A DNA stretch of 64,000 nt. It comes from Lewinellaceae bacterium. Lineage in GTDB: Bacteria; Bacteroidota; Bacteroidia; Chitinophagales; Saprospiraceae. The stretch is from the NCBI GenBank assembly GCA_016710765.1, contig JADJUJ010000010.1, positions 124,001-188,000 of the forward strand, given 5' to 3'. A program made the translations under genes and the position numbers. The notes below the pieces were generated by a model. The model made no database searches, had not been told where the DNA came from, and saw only the letters and a program-made list of their open reading frames with translations. Position 1 is the stretch's first letter. Each line of letters begins with the position of its first letter. This document shows positions 19,080 to 30,011 of this stretch, piece by piece.

Positions 19080-19758
19080 ATGCATCCATTGCTCTTCATA
19101 TTAGCCATTTTGCCTGGTATCTTGGTCAGTTATCTGATTTTTTAGACTGGACAAATACGAGCATGAACCGCCTGTTCCTATGGCGATTGCATTTGCATTG
19201 GGTGCGGTTTTTACCATTCCGGTGGTTTTTTTTGAACGCTGGGCTTTCGAGCAGCTTCTGGTATCGGGCAGCATGTCGTGGTGGCGGGTAGCGGTGCTGG
19301 CACTGGTGGTCATTGCGCTCTGTGAAGAGTTGGTTAAATTTTTGATCCTTCGTTTCGCTGCATACCCACAAACTTTTTTCAATGAGCCCTTTGATGGCAT
19401 TGTATATGCCGTGTTGATTGCCATGGGATTTGCGACAGCCGAAAACATTGTTTATGCCGACCGCTTTGGGCTGAACACTGTTTTGCTCCGCTCCATGACT
19501 GCTGTTCCTGCGCACCTTATGTTTGCGATCATTCAGGGTTACTACGCGGGCCTGGCCAGGTTCAACCCACAGCGATCGGGCTATTTGCTGCTGAAGGGAC
19601 TGCTGCTTGCTGTTGTTTTGCATGGTGCCTATGACTTACTGGTGTTGCAGGAAAAGGCACAGTGGTTGTTTGTATTGGCTACTGCCTCTATTTATTTGGG
19701 CTTGTACTACACCACTAAAATGATTCGTGAACACCAGGATAACTCACCCTTCCGATAA
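19080..19758 (+). CDS. PrsW-family intramembrane metalloprotease, one frameshift
   Basis: ATG 19080 opens a frame (HPLLFILAILPGILVSYLIF) that is broken by a run of six T at 19138-19143; with one T fewer it continues RLDKYEHEPPVPMAIAF and on to the stop at 19756-19758, giving about 225 residues. It has several membrane helices and the PrsW signature motifs: CEELVKF (EExxK-type) and DGIVYAVLIAMGFATAEN, plus the later helix with MFAIIQGYYAGLA and HGAYD. Family members cut membrane proteins such as anti-sigma factors. The stop overlaps the next start (TAATG), so translation is probably coupled to the DUF5682 gene. Confidence 0.8.
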
Positions 19759-21998
19759 TGCAAACATCCACTCCAAGCATGGTAGAAATATTGGGTATCC
19801 GGCACCACGGCCCGGGTTCGGCCAATATGCTGCGGAGGCGACTGGAGGAGTGGGCGCCCGACCTTGTATTGATTGAAGGTCCCCCGGATGCCGATGACTT
19901 GTTACCCGAGGTTACGACGCCAGGGCTACTGCCGCCGCTGGCGATGCTGGTGTACAACCCCAAACAGTTACAGCAAGCAGTTTTTTATCCATTTGCTGCT
20001 TTCTCCCCGGAATGGCAAGCCATGCAATATGCTGCTGAAAATGCCTGTGTCTTCCGGTTTATGGATTTGCCTATGGCCATATCATTTGCACAACAGCCCG
20101 ACGACGTCATGGTCAAATCGGTACCGACAGACCCGGATCCTTTTGCGCAAATTGCGGCCCTTGGCGGCTATTCCGATCCGGAACGCTGGTGGGAAGCCAT
20201 GTTTGAACGGCAGGGTGGCCGGTCTTCACATACCGCTCCCGAAGAAGTTTTTGCCATCATTCTGGAATTGATGAGAGCCCTCCGCAGTTCCAAGCAAGTA
20301 CCAGAATCGGAAGCTACCCTGCTCAGGGAAGCCTATATGCGCCAAATGATCCGGCAAGCACAAAAGGATGGGTTTAAAAAAATTGCGATTGTTTGTGGTG
20401 CATGGCATGCTCCCGCACTGGAAGGGTTGGAAGCCAGGAAGAACACTGAGGATGCCACCTTGCTAAAAGGGCTGAAAAAAGTTAAAACACAGGCATGCTG
20501 GATTCCCTGGTCGTTCGATCGACTCGCTTTCTCCAGTGGATATGGTGCAGGCGTCATCGCACCTGCATGGTACCAAATGCTTTGGGAAGGGCGCGGCACC
20601 GATGCCCCGCAAAGTCTATGGATGACCCGCGCTGCGCGGTACCTTCGGGAACAGGGCATGGAAACCTCTGCTGCGCATGTGATAGAAGCCATCCGCCTCG
20701 CCGATACCATGGCCGCGCTCCGGGAAACCCTGCAGCCCGGTATTGCAGAACTCCGCGAGGCCGCAATTGCCGTGCTGGCACAGGGTAATAACGAGGTATT
20801 GGCATTGATTGATCGGGAAATGGTGATTGGCGATGTGCTGGGGGAAGTTCCGGACCAACTGAATCTGGCACCCCTAAAAGTCGATTTTGAAGCCCAGGCA
20901 AAAAGCTGCCGGTTGCAGCGGAGCAACGCTGCCAGTACACTGAAACTCGATTTGCGCGAACCAGCACAACTCCGAAAAAGCCATCTGCTGCATCGACTAC
21001 AATTGCTGGGCATTGCCTGGGGCAATGTATTGCCGGCCCCGGAAGGGAAACACGGCACCTTTCATGAACACTGGGAACTAAAATGGCAACCTGAATTTGA
21101 AATCCGGCTGTTGGAAGCCGGCATTTGGGGCAATACAGTAGCGGATGCTGCCGCGCAAAAAACCCTGCACATCATGCAGGAAGCAACCCAACTCCGGGAA
21201 TTGAGCACCTTACTGTCGGATGTACTGAGAGCCGAACTTACTGGTGTTTTACCCGCCCTGATTGCCCGGTTGCAAAGCACCGGAGCCATGGTATCCGATG
21301 CGCTCTTGCTGGCCGAAGCCATTCCGCCGCTGACGGCAGTTTGGCGGTATGGCAGTGTTCGTAAATTACCACTGGAAGGGATTTGGCATTTACTGGATCA
21401 AATTATCCCAAGGGTCTGTATTCAACTACCCGATGCCTGTGTCCTTATCAATGAGGATCTGGCCGAACAAGTTCACGACAACATGCGCGCACTCAATCGG
21501 GCTTTTGGTATTCTGGACAAGCCGGAGATTGACACACGCTGGTGTGAATGCCTTCAAAAAATTCGCGCCGCCGAAGGCGCTGCTCCATTGTTGGCGGGCT
21601 TTTCAACACGATTGCTGTTCGACAAAAACGCCATTTCATGGGAAGATACCGCCGCCTACCTACAATTCGAGCTGTCCAGCGGACAGCCAACTGCCCATGC
21701 CGCACAGTGGCTGGAGGGCTTTCTGTACGGCAGCGGCCTGTTGCTCTTGCACCAACCCACAGTTTGGCAACTGCTGTACCTGTGGGTCGGCCAACTCGAG
21801 GACCAGCAATTTGTCGAAGCATTACCGATATTGCGGCGCAGCTTTTCGCGCTTCAGTGGCCCGGAACGGGAAAAAATGCTGCTGCTTGCCAAAACACCCC
21901 AACAGGAGCGCTCCGGCACAACAACAACCCAGCCTGATCAGGACAACCCCAACAGAGCGCCCATGATGGCACTGATTCGGCTGTTGCTGCATGGCTAG
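19758..21998 (+). CDS. DUF5682 family protein
   Basis: 746 residues. The N-terminus (VEILGIRHHGPGSANMLRRRLEEWAPDLVLIEGPPDADDL) is the hallmark of DUF5682, a large family of unknown function that resembles TraB/ChaN-like folds with conserved His and acidic residues near the start; a later block (IVCGAWHAPAL) carries another conserved His. The remainder is helical. Family members are often found in clusters with a MoxR-type AAA ATPase and a VWA protein. None of these is next to it here; instead it follows an alpha/beta hydrolase and a PrsW-like protease, overlapping the latter by one base. No signal peptide. The frame is intact. Confidence 0.82.
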   Translation: MQTSTPSMVEILGIRHHGPGSANMLRRRLEEWAPDLVLIEGPPDADDLLPEVTTPGLLPPLAMLVYNPKQLQQAVFYPFAAFSPEWQAMQYAAENACVFRFMDLPMAISFAQQPDDVMVKSVPTDPDPFAQIAALGGYSDPERWWEAMFERQGGRSSHTAPEEVFAIILELMRALRSSKQVPESEATLLREAYMRQMIRQAQKDGFKKIAIVCGAWHAPALEGLEARKNTEDATLLKGLKKVKTQACWIPWSFDRLAFSSGYGAGVIAPAWYQMLWEGRGTDAPQSLWMTRAARYLREQGMETSAAHVIEAIRLADTMAALRETLQPGIAELREAAIAVLAQGNNEVLALIDREMVIGDVLGEVPDQLNLAPLKVDFEAQAKSCRLQRSNAASTLKLDLREPAQLRKSHLLHRLQLLGIAWGNVLPAPEGKHGTFHEHWELKWQPEFEIRLLEAGIWGNTVADAAAQKTLHIMQEATQLRELSTLLSDVLRAELTGVLPALIARLQSTGAMVSDALLLAEAIPPLTAVWRYGSVRKLPLEGIWHLLDQIIPRVCIQLPDACVLINEDLAEQVHDNMRALNRAFGILDKPEIDTRWCECLQKIRAAEGAAPLLAGFSTRLLFDKNAISWEDTAAYLQFELSSGQPTAHAAQWLEGFLYGSGLLLLHQPTVWQLLYLWVGQLEDQQFVEALPILRRSFSRFSGPEREKMLLLAKTPQQERSGTTTTQPDQDNPNRAPMMALIRLLLHG

Positions 21999-22018
21999 CC
22001 AAACTGCCTAATACCCCT

Positions 22019-23454
22019 TTAATCCTTGCCTAATCCGTATTTATCCACCAGATAAACCAGGGCAGTCATGCTGGCGGCTCCCATTTCCAGTTCCCGCTGG
22101 TTGACCGCAGAAAAAACATCAGCCGCAGTGTGGTGGTAATCAAAATAACGCTGAGAATCCGGGGAATATCCGCTCAGCAGGCCTTTCATTCCCTTGAGCG
22201 GACCGATATCTGCACCACCCCCACCTTTGCGCAAGTCAAGTCCGTAAGGTGCTAAAGGGGCTGAAAGTGCTCCACCGAGGATAAAAAACCGTCGGCAACG
22301 GATTCTTCAGCGTCAAAGCCAAAACCGCGGGGCGTAAAACCGCCTGCATCACTCTCTATGGCCAGCAGGTGAAAGGCACCCAGTCGGTTTGCTTCCTCCG
22401 CGTATTTTTTTCCACCACGAGAGCCATTTTCCTCGTTCATAAACAACACACAGCGAACGGTATGCCTTGGGCGATAACCCATCCGTTTCAAATTGCGCAA
22501 AACATCCATGCTTTGCACACAACCCGCCCCATCATCGTGGGCGCCCTGACCCACATCCCAGGAATCCAAATGCCCACCGACCAGTATAATTTCTTCGGGT
22601 TTTTCTGATCCGCGAATCTCCCCAATGACATTATAAGACAGCACATCGGGCAAGGTTTTACACGACATTTTAATAAAAACCTGCACTTTTTCGTGACTAT
22701 TCAGGGCCTGGTGCAGGGTTTCAGCCGCACTGGTACTAATGGCTGCGGCAGGAATTTTAGCATAGGCAGTATCATAAATCAAGATTCCGGTATGGGGAAA
22801 GTCGTCGATCTTCAGCCCCATAGAGCGCACTATCACGGCTACCGCACCATACTGAGCGGCCCGGGAAGCCCCCGACACCCGTTGATCTACAGCCCCGCCA
22901 TAGGCCTCGAAAGTTCTGATTTTGGTGGGATCCATCGGCCGGTTAAAAAAAACAATCTTGCCCTTCAGGCCCTTTTCGCCCAGTTGTTGAAGTTCTTCCC
23001 AACTGTCTACCTCCACAACCTGAGCGTTGATTCCGCGCTCCGGTGTAGCCACCGAACCGCCAAGCGCCAGCGCGTTCAAAATGGTCTCCGGCGCCCCCGG
23101 AATGATCATCCGTACCTGTTCTGCTTCGCCGCGCACCCAGTGGGGCACCATGCAGGGCTGCAACCATACCGAGTCGAGCCCGATACTGTCCAGCATCGAT
23201 TGGGTATAACCCACCGCCTTTGCAGCAGCGTCACTTCCACTCAGCCGGTGCCCGATTTGCTGGGTCAGATGCTCCAACCAGTCATAACAACGCCCATCGG
23301 TCAGCGCCTGATCATATATGGCCCGTATAAACCGCGCATCAACAGCAGAATCGGCCACCTGAGCCTCAATGCGTGCACATGGTGTAAAAAAAACAATAAG
23401 GCCAAACAAGGAAAGAAGGGAGGAAAAACCCTTTTTACATAAATTTTTCTTCAT
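22019..23454 (-). CDS. Secreted M28-family metallopeptidase, one frameshift
   Basis: From ATG 23454 a signal peptide (KKNLCKKGFSSLLSLFGLIVFF) leads to an M28 aminopeptidase. Zinc ligands are recognisable: His in VGGHLDSWDV, Asp in GAHDDGAG, the catalytic and ligand Glu pair in MNEENGS, Asp in IESDAGG and the last His in YHHTAADVF. A PA-type inserted domain lies in the middle (KGKIVFFNRPMD, AVAVIVRSM). The frame breaks near 22255 at a run of four C on the coding strand; with five C it continues (PLAPYGLDLRKGGGGADIG) to 22019. About 478 residues. It would remove N-terminal residues from peptides in the periplasm or outside. Confidence 0.85.
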
Positions 23455-23966
23455 TCGGAAATTTTGAAATTTTGTTTTAAAAAACATCACTATTAATTTA
23501 TATTACGCAAATATATTTTGATTTTTATCAAAAAAACAGAATCGAACAATTAGCATCACTGTCCAGCAAAGGGGTTAAAACTTGGCAACAAAAATATTTT
23601 TTTATAAAATGAAAAAAAAATTAAACCTTCTTCTTGTATTTGTTACACAAAGCACATTATCTTTGTTGAATCATTTTGATAACGTTTTACTAAGAATAAT
23701 TTGGTTTTATTTGGTTAGGGCTGAGGTAGTGCTGTGGTGGCACTGCCTCTTTTTTTTGGTGAAAATAGCAAAGAATTATCGTAGCACTACATCCCTTATC
23801 CGGACAAATTCTTTCACCCCAGCCAGCCCCTCCCCCAGAATCCATGCTATACGACTGAACGCTACCTTTACGGAAGCCCTCGCCTATTCTGTCGAATCCA
23901 TGCGCCAGTTTGGAAGATTAGTCCCCTTTTGACCTTACTTTTGCTGTCATACTAATTTCATATCGC
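23455..23966. other. Intergenic region of 512 bp
   Basis: AT-rich near 23455-23700. No open frame here looks like protein. A TACTTTTG box at 23936-23943, about 24 bases before the S9 peptidase start, resembles the Bacteroidota -7 element; the nearest TTTG (23909-23912) is 23 bases upstream rather than 19, so the promoter is only tentative. Nothing else seen. Confidence 0.5.
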
Positions 23967-26113
23967 ATGACAAAACCATACCGCATACTCTTTATCCTTC
24001 TGATTTTTCGGTCGGCCTTCCTGATGGCGCAACCTGAAATTTCCATGTCAGATGCCATTTTAAAAGGCCGAAGCAGCCTGGCACCCGCAAATCTTCGCGC
24101 TTTGCAATGGGTACCCGGATCCTCAACCTTCACTTATGTCGTCAATAATAAATTGGTGCGAACAACTGCCGGTTCCCGGGCCGTCGACACCCTGGATATT
24201 TTACCTGCCCTGAATGAAAAGGCCCAAGCCATGGGCATCGAACCAGTCGCGCAGGCAGCCGGCCTGAAATGGACGGATGCCGGAACCCTTCAGTTCGAAG
24301 CGGGCAACCACCTGTATACCTACCAACAGGGGGGAGACTTGCTGGACCGCAACCATTATCCCGCCGAGGCAGAGAATGTTGATTTTCACGACGCTACTTT
24401 TAATGCTACCTACACCATAAACAATACCTTGTGGGTGAGTGTGGACGGCAAAGCTACCCAGGTCGCCAAAAGCGAAGGCCCTGGTATTCTTTACGGAAAG
24501 AGTGTGCACCGGGAAGAATTCGGGATTTTTAAAGGAACCTTTTGGAGCCCATCCGGCCGTTACCTGGCTTTTTACCGCATGGACGAAAGCATGGTGACCC
24601 AATATCCCATTTACATACTGGACTCCATGCCCGCGCAGGTGCGCATGATCCGTTACCCTTATGCCGGCACCAAAAGCCACCATGTGACCCTGGGAGTTTT
24701 TGATACCCAAACCGGCAAAACCCTGTACCTCAAAACCGGCGAACCGGCAGAACAATACCTGACGAATATCGCCTGGACCCCCGATGACCGGAGCATACTG
24801 ATTGCCGTGCTCAACCGGGATCAAAATCACATGTGGCTGAAGCAGTACAATGCTGACAACGGAACCTTCATCAAGACGCTCTTCGAAGAAACCAGCGACA
24901 AATGGGTGGAACCCGAACATCCTGCCGAATTCGTACCGGGCTCCAACACCGATTTTATCTGGCAAAGCGAACGTGATGGCTTCAACCACCTTTACCTGTA
25001 CAGCCTCTCGGGTAAACTTATCCGGCAAATCAGCACAGGCGCCAATCCGGTGACCAAGTTTTACGGTTTTACAAAGGATGGCAGCAGCTGTTTTTATCAG
25101 GTTGCCGCCGACAATGCCATGAGCCGTTATTGCTACACAGCCAAAATAAAAGGCAATGAAGCACCCAAGCCACTGAGTCCGCAGGCTGGTTTTCACAACA
25201 TCCTGTACAGCGACAATGGGGAATGGATACTGGACAACTTTACCGATGTGATTACACCGCGCAGAATATTACTCAGCCCGGTAAAAAAGCCTGAAGACCG
25301 AAACATCATCTTCAGCGCGCCAAATCCAATGGGAGCCTACACACCCGGCCAAACCAATACCCTCACCTTAACGGCCGACGATGGTACGACGCTGAATGCA
25401 CGCCTGATACTTCCTACCAATTTTGATCTTACCAAAAAATATCCCGCCATCGTGTACCTGTACAACGGGCCCCATGTTCAGCTGGTATCGAATACATGGA
25501 TGGCCGCAGGTGAACTCTGGATGCACCACATGGCGCAGGAGGGCTACGCCGTGTTTACCATCGATGGGCATGGCTCCGCCAACCGGGGTTACGCGTTCGA
25601 AAGTGCTGTTTTCCGCCATTTGGGCGATTTGGAAATCGCCGATCAACTGGCTGGCGTACGCTACCTCAAAGCGCAATCCTTTATCGACAGCACCCGGCTC
25701 GGTGTTTTTGGCTGGGCTACGGCGGCTTTATGTCGACCTCCCTTATGACGCGCCCGGAAGCCAAAGGCGCGTTTAAATGTGCTGTCGCAGGAGGCCCGGT
25801 GCTCGACTGGCGCATGTACGAAATCATGTATACCGAGCGCTATATGGACAGCCCGGAGCAAAACCCGGAAGGATACAATAAAAACAGCCTGTTCAATTAT
25901 ATCGACAATCTCAATGGACGATTGCTGATGATTCACGGCAGTTCCGACAATGTGGTGCTCTGGCAGCACTCTCTGCGGTATATCCGCGAATGCGTGCGCA
26001 AAGGCAAGCAAATAGACTACTTCGTTTACCCCGAACATGAGCACAATGTACTGGGGCGCGATCGGGTTCATTTGTTTGAAAAGATAGACCGCTTCTTTTT
26101 GGACAACCTGTAA
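23967..26113 (+). CDS. S9-family dipeptidyl peptidase IV-like, one frameshift at the catalytic serine
   Basis: A signal peptide (about 1-21) is followed by a DPPIV-type beta-propeller (about 60-470; blocks such as GTFWSPSGRYLAFYRMDE and TNIAWTPDDRSILIAVLNRDQN) and a C-terminal alpha/beta hydrolase. At 25710-25720 the sequence around the nucleophile reads Gly-Trp and then shifts frame: one base is missing between 25715 and 25716. Adding A would restore GWSYGGFMS with the catalytic Ser. The second frame then runs to the stop at 26111-26113, with the acid (GSSDN) and the histidine (EHEHNV). About 715 residues in total. It would release dipeptides from peptides in the periplasm. Shift most likely a sequencing error. 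Confidence 0.85.
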
Positions 26114-26170
26114 ACCCTGTCGCAGACACCTAAAAAGAGGCTAAGTAAGACGCTGGCCGACAAAATAAAC

Positions 26171-26215
26171 ATGAGTCATCCCGAATTTTCAATTTGAAGA
26201 TTCGGGATTTCTTTT
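26171..26215 (+). terminator. Intrinsic terminator of the S9 peptidase gene
   Basis: ATCCCGAAT pairs with ATTCGGGAT, followed by TTCTTTT. It shares the GTCATCCCGAA core with two other hairpins in the window. Confidence 0.75.
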
Positions 26216-26343
26216 ATCCAAAAAGAATGAAGTACTTATTTCCAAATTACTGATTTTCAGTGTGCTATATTTCGATTCAATTCAATTATGAAGCCCTGCT
26301 GTTTGCTTTTTTCATCAAACAGACTAACCTGGAAAGGCATTTT

Positions 26344-26454
26344 TTAGGTCGAGATTTTCTCCTTTAGTTTGGGAGCCAATTTCTCAGGAAACCAATAGCC
26401 TTTGTGAAAGGTAAATAAAGGCAAGAAGTTTATAAAGATCTGATAATCATTAAA
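26344..26454 (-). pseudogene. Possible C-terminal fragment of an unknown protein
   Basis: A minus-strand frame without start codon reads about 35 residues of protein-like sequence (FINFLPLFTFHKGYWFPEKL, then KLKEKIST) to a stop at 26344-26346. It may be the last piece of a lost gene. The rlmN terminator lies directly upstream. Low confidence. Confidence 0.2.
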
Positions 26455-26465
26455 TTGTATAAAAA

Positions 26466-26499
26466 ATCCCGAATTTATGAAGTTTCATAAATTCGGGAT
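26466..26499 (-). terminator. Terminator of rlmN, perfect 16-bp stem
   Basis: ATCCCGAATTTATGAA pairs perfectly with TTCATAAATTCGGGAT around a two-base gap. On the minus strand it is followed by a T-run. Confidence 0.85.
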
Positions 26500-26526
26500 G
26501 ACTCATGTTTTACTACAGTGGAATAT

Positions 26527-27579
26527 TTAAACCCCAGCTTCGGTATTGGCCAGTTGTCCGCAAGCGGCAGCAATATCGCGGCCTCGGCTTCGCCGCACTG
26601 TTACGGTAACACCATTGTTGGCCAATGCTGCTGCAAAGGCATTCAATCGCACCTCGCCGGATTTGGTAAATGGCGCCCCATCGATTGGGTTGTACTCAAT
26701 GATGTTGACCCGAACAAGAAAGCGCTTTCTGCAAAGCTGGACCAGTAATTTGGCGTCTTCCTGACTGTCGTTAAACCGCTCAAAAGCGATGTACTCGTAG
26801 GAAATGCGGTTGTGGGTGGTTTTGTAAAAATACTCCAGCGACTCCATCAAAACCTTCAGGTTATTGCTCTCGTTGATGGGCATAATCTTGTCGCGCTTTT
26901 CATCGTCGGGCGCATGCAAACTGATGGCCAGGTTGCTCCTGAAACCATCATCGGCCAGTTTTCGTATCATTTTGGCAATGCCTGCAGTACTTACCGTAAT
27001 CCGCCGGGCTGCCATACCCAAGCCCATTGGAACGGGTGAAGTGAGCCTGGCAATGCTTTCCAAAGTATGGGCGTAATTCAGCAAGGGCTCCCCCATACCC
27101 ATATACACCACATTGGTAATCCCGCGACCAAAGGCCTCCTGGCATTGCTGCCCAACAAGCACTACCTGATCGTAAATCTCGGCCGCGGTCAGGTTTCGTG
27201 CACGGCCCATGCGCCCCGTTGCACAAAAAGAGCAAGTGAGGCTACAACCAACTTGTGTACTAACACAGACAGTAAAACGATCGTCGTCGGGAACCGGAAT
27301 AAGAACACTTTCAATTCGGTGCCCGTCGTGGGTGCGGTAACGTGTTTTGATGGTCCCGTCATCGCTGTGCTGCACCATGTCCTCAAAAAGGGTGAACAGG
27401 GTAAAATTATCTTTCAGGCGGGTGCGAAGTTCCTTGGACAGGTTCGTCATTGCGTCAACATCCGTAACAGACTTGGCCCACAGCCACTCGTAGACCTGCT
27501 TTGCCCGAAACTTAGGCTCTCCCCACGCCAGCAGGGTGGCTTCGAGTTCTGGCAGGGAAAGGGAGCGAAGATCTGTCAT
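26527..27579 (-). CDS. rlmN: 23S rRNA (adenine-2503-C2)-methyltransferase
   Basis: 350 residues, the family's usual length. Radical-SAM Cx3Cx2C motif at C112, C116 and C119 (GCSLTCSFCATG), binding the 4Fe-4S cluster. The first methyl-carrying Cys is expected near the C-terminus in the motif ending ACGQLA. Other conserved parts include GMGEPLLNY and ALSLHAPDDEKRD. RlmN methylates A2503 of 23S rRNA and some tRNAs, improving translation fidelity. Cytosolic. Frame intact, terminator downstream. Confidence 0.97.
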   Translation of the reverse strand: MTDLRSLSLPELEATLLAWGEPKFRAKQVYEWLWAKSVTDVDAMTNLSKELRTRLKDNFTLFTLFEDMVQHSDDGTIKTRYRTHDGHRIESVLIPVPDDDRFTVCVSTQVGCSLTCSFCATGRMGRARNLTAAEIYDQVVLVGQQCQEAFGRGITNVVYMGMGEPLLNYAHTLESIARLTSPVPMGLGMAARRITVSTAGIAKMIRKLADDGFRSNLAISLHAPDDEKRDKIMPINESNNLKVLMESLEYFYKTTHNRISYEYIAFERFNDSQEDAKLLVQLCRKRFLVRVNIIEYNPIDGAPFTKSGEVRLNAFAAALANNGVTVTVRRSRGRDIAAACGQLANTEAGV

Positions 27580-27718
27580 AGCGTAAACTTTAATATTTTG
27601 GTTTGGGGCATTGGTTGCAAACAGGCACTGGTAAAGGCAAAAACTTTAATCCAGGGAACATCTAATTCTAAGTCTGGCAACATCCTGTAAAAAGGGGGAT
27701 TCCCAAACCGCACCTTTA

Positions 27719-29817
27719 TTAATACGCCCCGAAATACCTGCGTAAAAACCATTCCAGCGCCAGAAAGCCAGCCAAAATGGCAAAAATCCACTTCAGGTTT
27801 ATGAGCGGACTGGTCGTATTGGTTTGAAAGATAACTGGCTTGACGGTTTCTTTCGCTTTGATTTTATCGGCAATGGAAAGCAGTGAATCCGACGACACCA
27901 TGACGCCGCCGAAAGCCGTGCTGAGTTGTTGCAAAACGGCATGATTGGCTGTAGTTTCAAACAACTCCAACTGAATGGGACGAACGCTGAATTTTCCTTC
28001 AAATACCATTGCCTTGCCATTAAAATTTGTGCTGGCTTTGTAAGTGTAGTTGCCCACCGGCAGAATCCCAGCACTCAACGTATAGGCTTTTCCGGTTCGG
28101 TTGAAGGTATAAGGAAACTCCTTCCCGCTTTGGCTGCGAACAACCAGCGCCACATCAGGCTCGTTGGTGAGTTCATAGTTGTCGTTGTAAAGTTCCGCAC
28201 TGAATCGCACCGCTTCATTTTCATTAAAAATGTTCTGGTCGAGTGTGACGCGGAATTTCCGCTTGTCATCTTTCAGGGAAAGATACTGCACGGTTTTTCC
28301 AAAAACTTCATCAAAAATATCATAGTTCTGATGGTTGAGATAGTCGAAGAGTCGCCACTTCCAGATCCCCTCTGCCATCAAAATACCCGTGCGGGCGCCG
28401 TTGATTTCTCCCACGGCCAACAAGGGTTGATCGGTACTGATTTTACCGATTCGTTTCCATAAAATCACCTGGGCCTGCGGTGTGGCTTTAAAAACACCAA
28501 ATGCAGCGGTAACCGGACTGAATTGTGGGAGTTCTTCTATACTATTGGGGCTGACGCTGAACGCGCTGAACTGGGGCGAAACCGTTGCCTGCACCTCATC
28601 ACTCTGTCGGCCATCGCTGCGGATGGTCACGAGGTTTTGCATCCCGGAAAGCGCGGTATAATTGGTTTGCATCCCGGCGACGAAAAGCCGCGGCATCCGC
28701 TGATTGTCCATTTTCTGCAGCAATCCACTGATGTCGAACGTAGTGGAGGGCAGGTTGTGCAAAACAGCAAAATCGTACTTCGTAATATCCAGGCCGGGCT
28801 CATTGGGGAATGCCACCGTCACCTGATAGTTTTTGTTGCCTTCGAGCATCTGCCGCATGGCGCTCAAGTCGGGGTGAGGGCCATTGGCCAGGACCAGAAT
28901 TTTTTGCCTGGCATCCAGTACATCAATGAAAATTTCCCGGCTGTTGTTGACCGCCGTAACCTCTCCCGGCACTTTGGCTACGCTGATAAGGTACTGCGCC
29001 ACGCCCGGTTGATCCGCTTCAATCACCACTTCTTTGGTGGTGAAAAAGTCGTTACCGTTAACCTGCAGGGGGATCGATTGCAATTGGCGGCGTTGGTCGC
29101 CTTCCACTTTACTCACTGTCAGCACTGTTTGAGCCCCGGCGCAATTGTTGGCAGCAATATCAATTTGAATGGTAAATTTATCTCCGAGGTAAGCGATTTT
29201 GTTGTGAAAGACGCGCTTAAGCAGCAGGTCTTTTTTTACGGAGGTATCGCCCAGTGCCACGGTAAAAACCGGCGCAGCAAGCTGCGCGCCGGAGTAAGCC
29301 GGATTGCTGCCTTCGTTGTAAATGCCATCTGTAGCCATCACCACTGCGCCCAGGTTTTGGTTGCCGTAGAGGTCGTAAACATTTTGAAGCAGCTCCGAAA
29401 AATTGGTAATTTTATCGCTAAAGGAAAAGTCCACACCTTCCCGTACCGCGTCGCCAAAGGCAATTTCGTGCACCTCGTAGTTGGTGGCCAAAGCATCGCG
29501 CAATGCCTGCCATTGTTGCTTGTACTGCTCCAGGGAGGCCGGTGTAAAATCGGCACCAATACTTTCCGATTGGTCCTGTGCCAAAATAACGACTGGCTTC
29601 TTGGTTTCCGTTTGAACGCTTTTAAGCAAGGGCGACAACAGCAAGGCACTCAAGGTAGTGACCACCAGAAAGCGCAGCAAGCCCAGGAATCGGCTGAGCA
29701 TCGGCGATTGTTCCCGGAAGGTTTGGTCGCGGTAATACAGCAGCAAGGCATAGCCAAGGCCCAAAAGGACACAAAAGATCAGAAACCAGGCGGGATATTG
29801 GAAGCTAAGTTCGACAT
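27719..29817 (-). CDS. VWA-like inner-membrane protein, start broken by one base
   Basis: A frame of about 700 residues. Two N-terminal membrane helices (around LIFCVLLGLGYALLLYY and LGLLRFLVVTTLSALLLSPLL) are followed by a von Willebrand A-like segment with VVILAQDQSESIG in place of a standard MIDAS, beta-sandwich domains, and one more helix before the end (LKWIFAILAGFLALEWFLRRYF). The frame has no good start: ATG 29817 lies just outside it, and one missing G (ATG TCG GAA CTT) would give MSELSFQYPAWFLIFC, typical for this family in Bacteroidota. The exact function is unknown; it resembles BatA/BatB-type envelope proteins. The VWA gene at 30012 lies just upstream on the same strand. Confidence 0.68.
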
Positions 29818-30011
29818 CAACTTAGTAGTTCGTAGTTTGTGTGGCGCACATCGGTGACAAAGGCAGATCAAGCATCCACCTCAACACAACGATCAACGTC
29901 GCAAGGGGTTGCAAAATTGGGGAAAAAGTTACGAACCTAAAGCTTTTGACCGTAAATAACCTAAAACAATCGCTAATTCACCTTACGCTTCCGGGAAAAG
30001 CAGCTGGGCAT

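Larger units (their letters stand above)
26114..26526. other. Intergenic region of 413 bp between convergent genes
   Basis: Contains the terminator of the S9 gene (26171-26215), the terminator of rlmN (26466-26499) and a short protein-like stretch on the minus strand (26344-26454). The outer ends of the region, ATGAGTCATCCCGAATTT at 26171 and its complement at 26489-26506, form an inverted pair. Otherwise nothing seen. Confidence 0.6.

Noticed and set aside
23582..23932. 116-residue open frame before the S9 peptidase
   Set aside because: Its composition is not protein-like, and it lies in an AT-rich upstream region.
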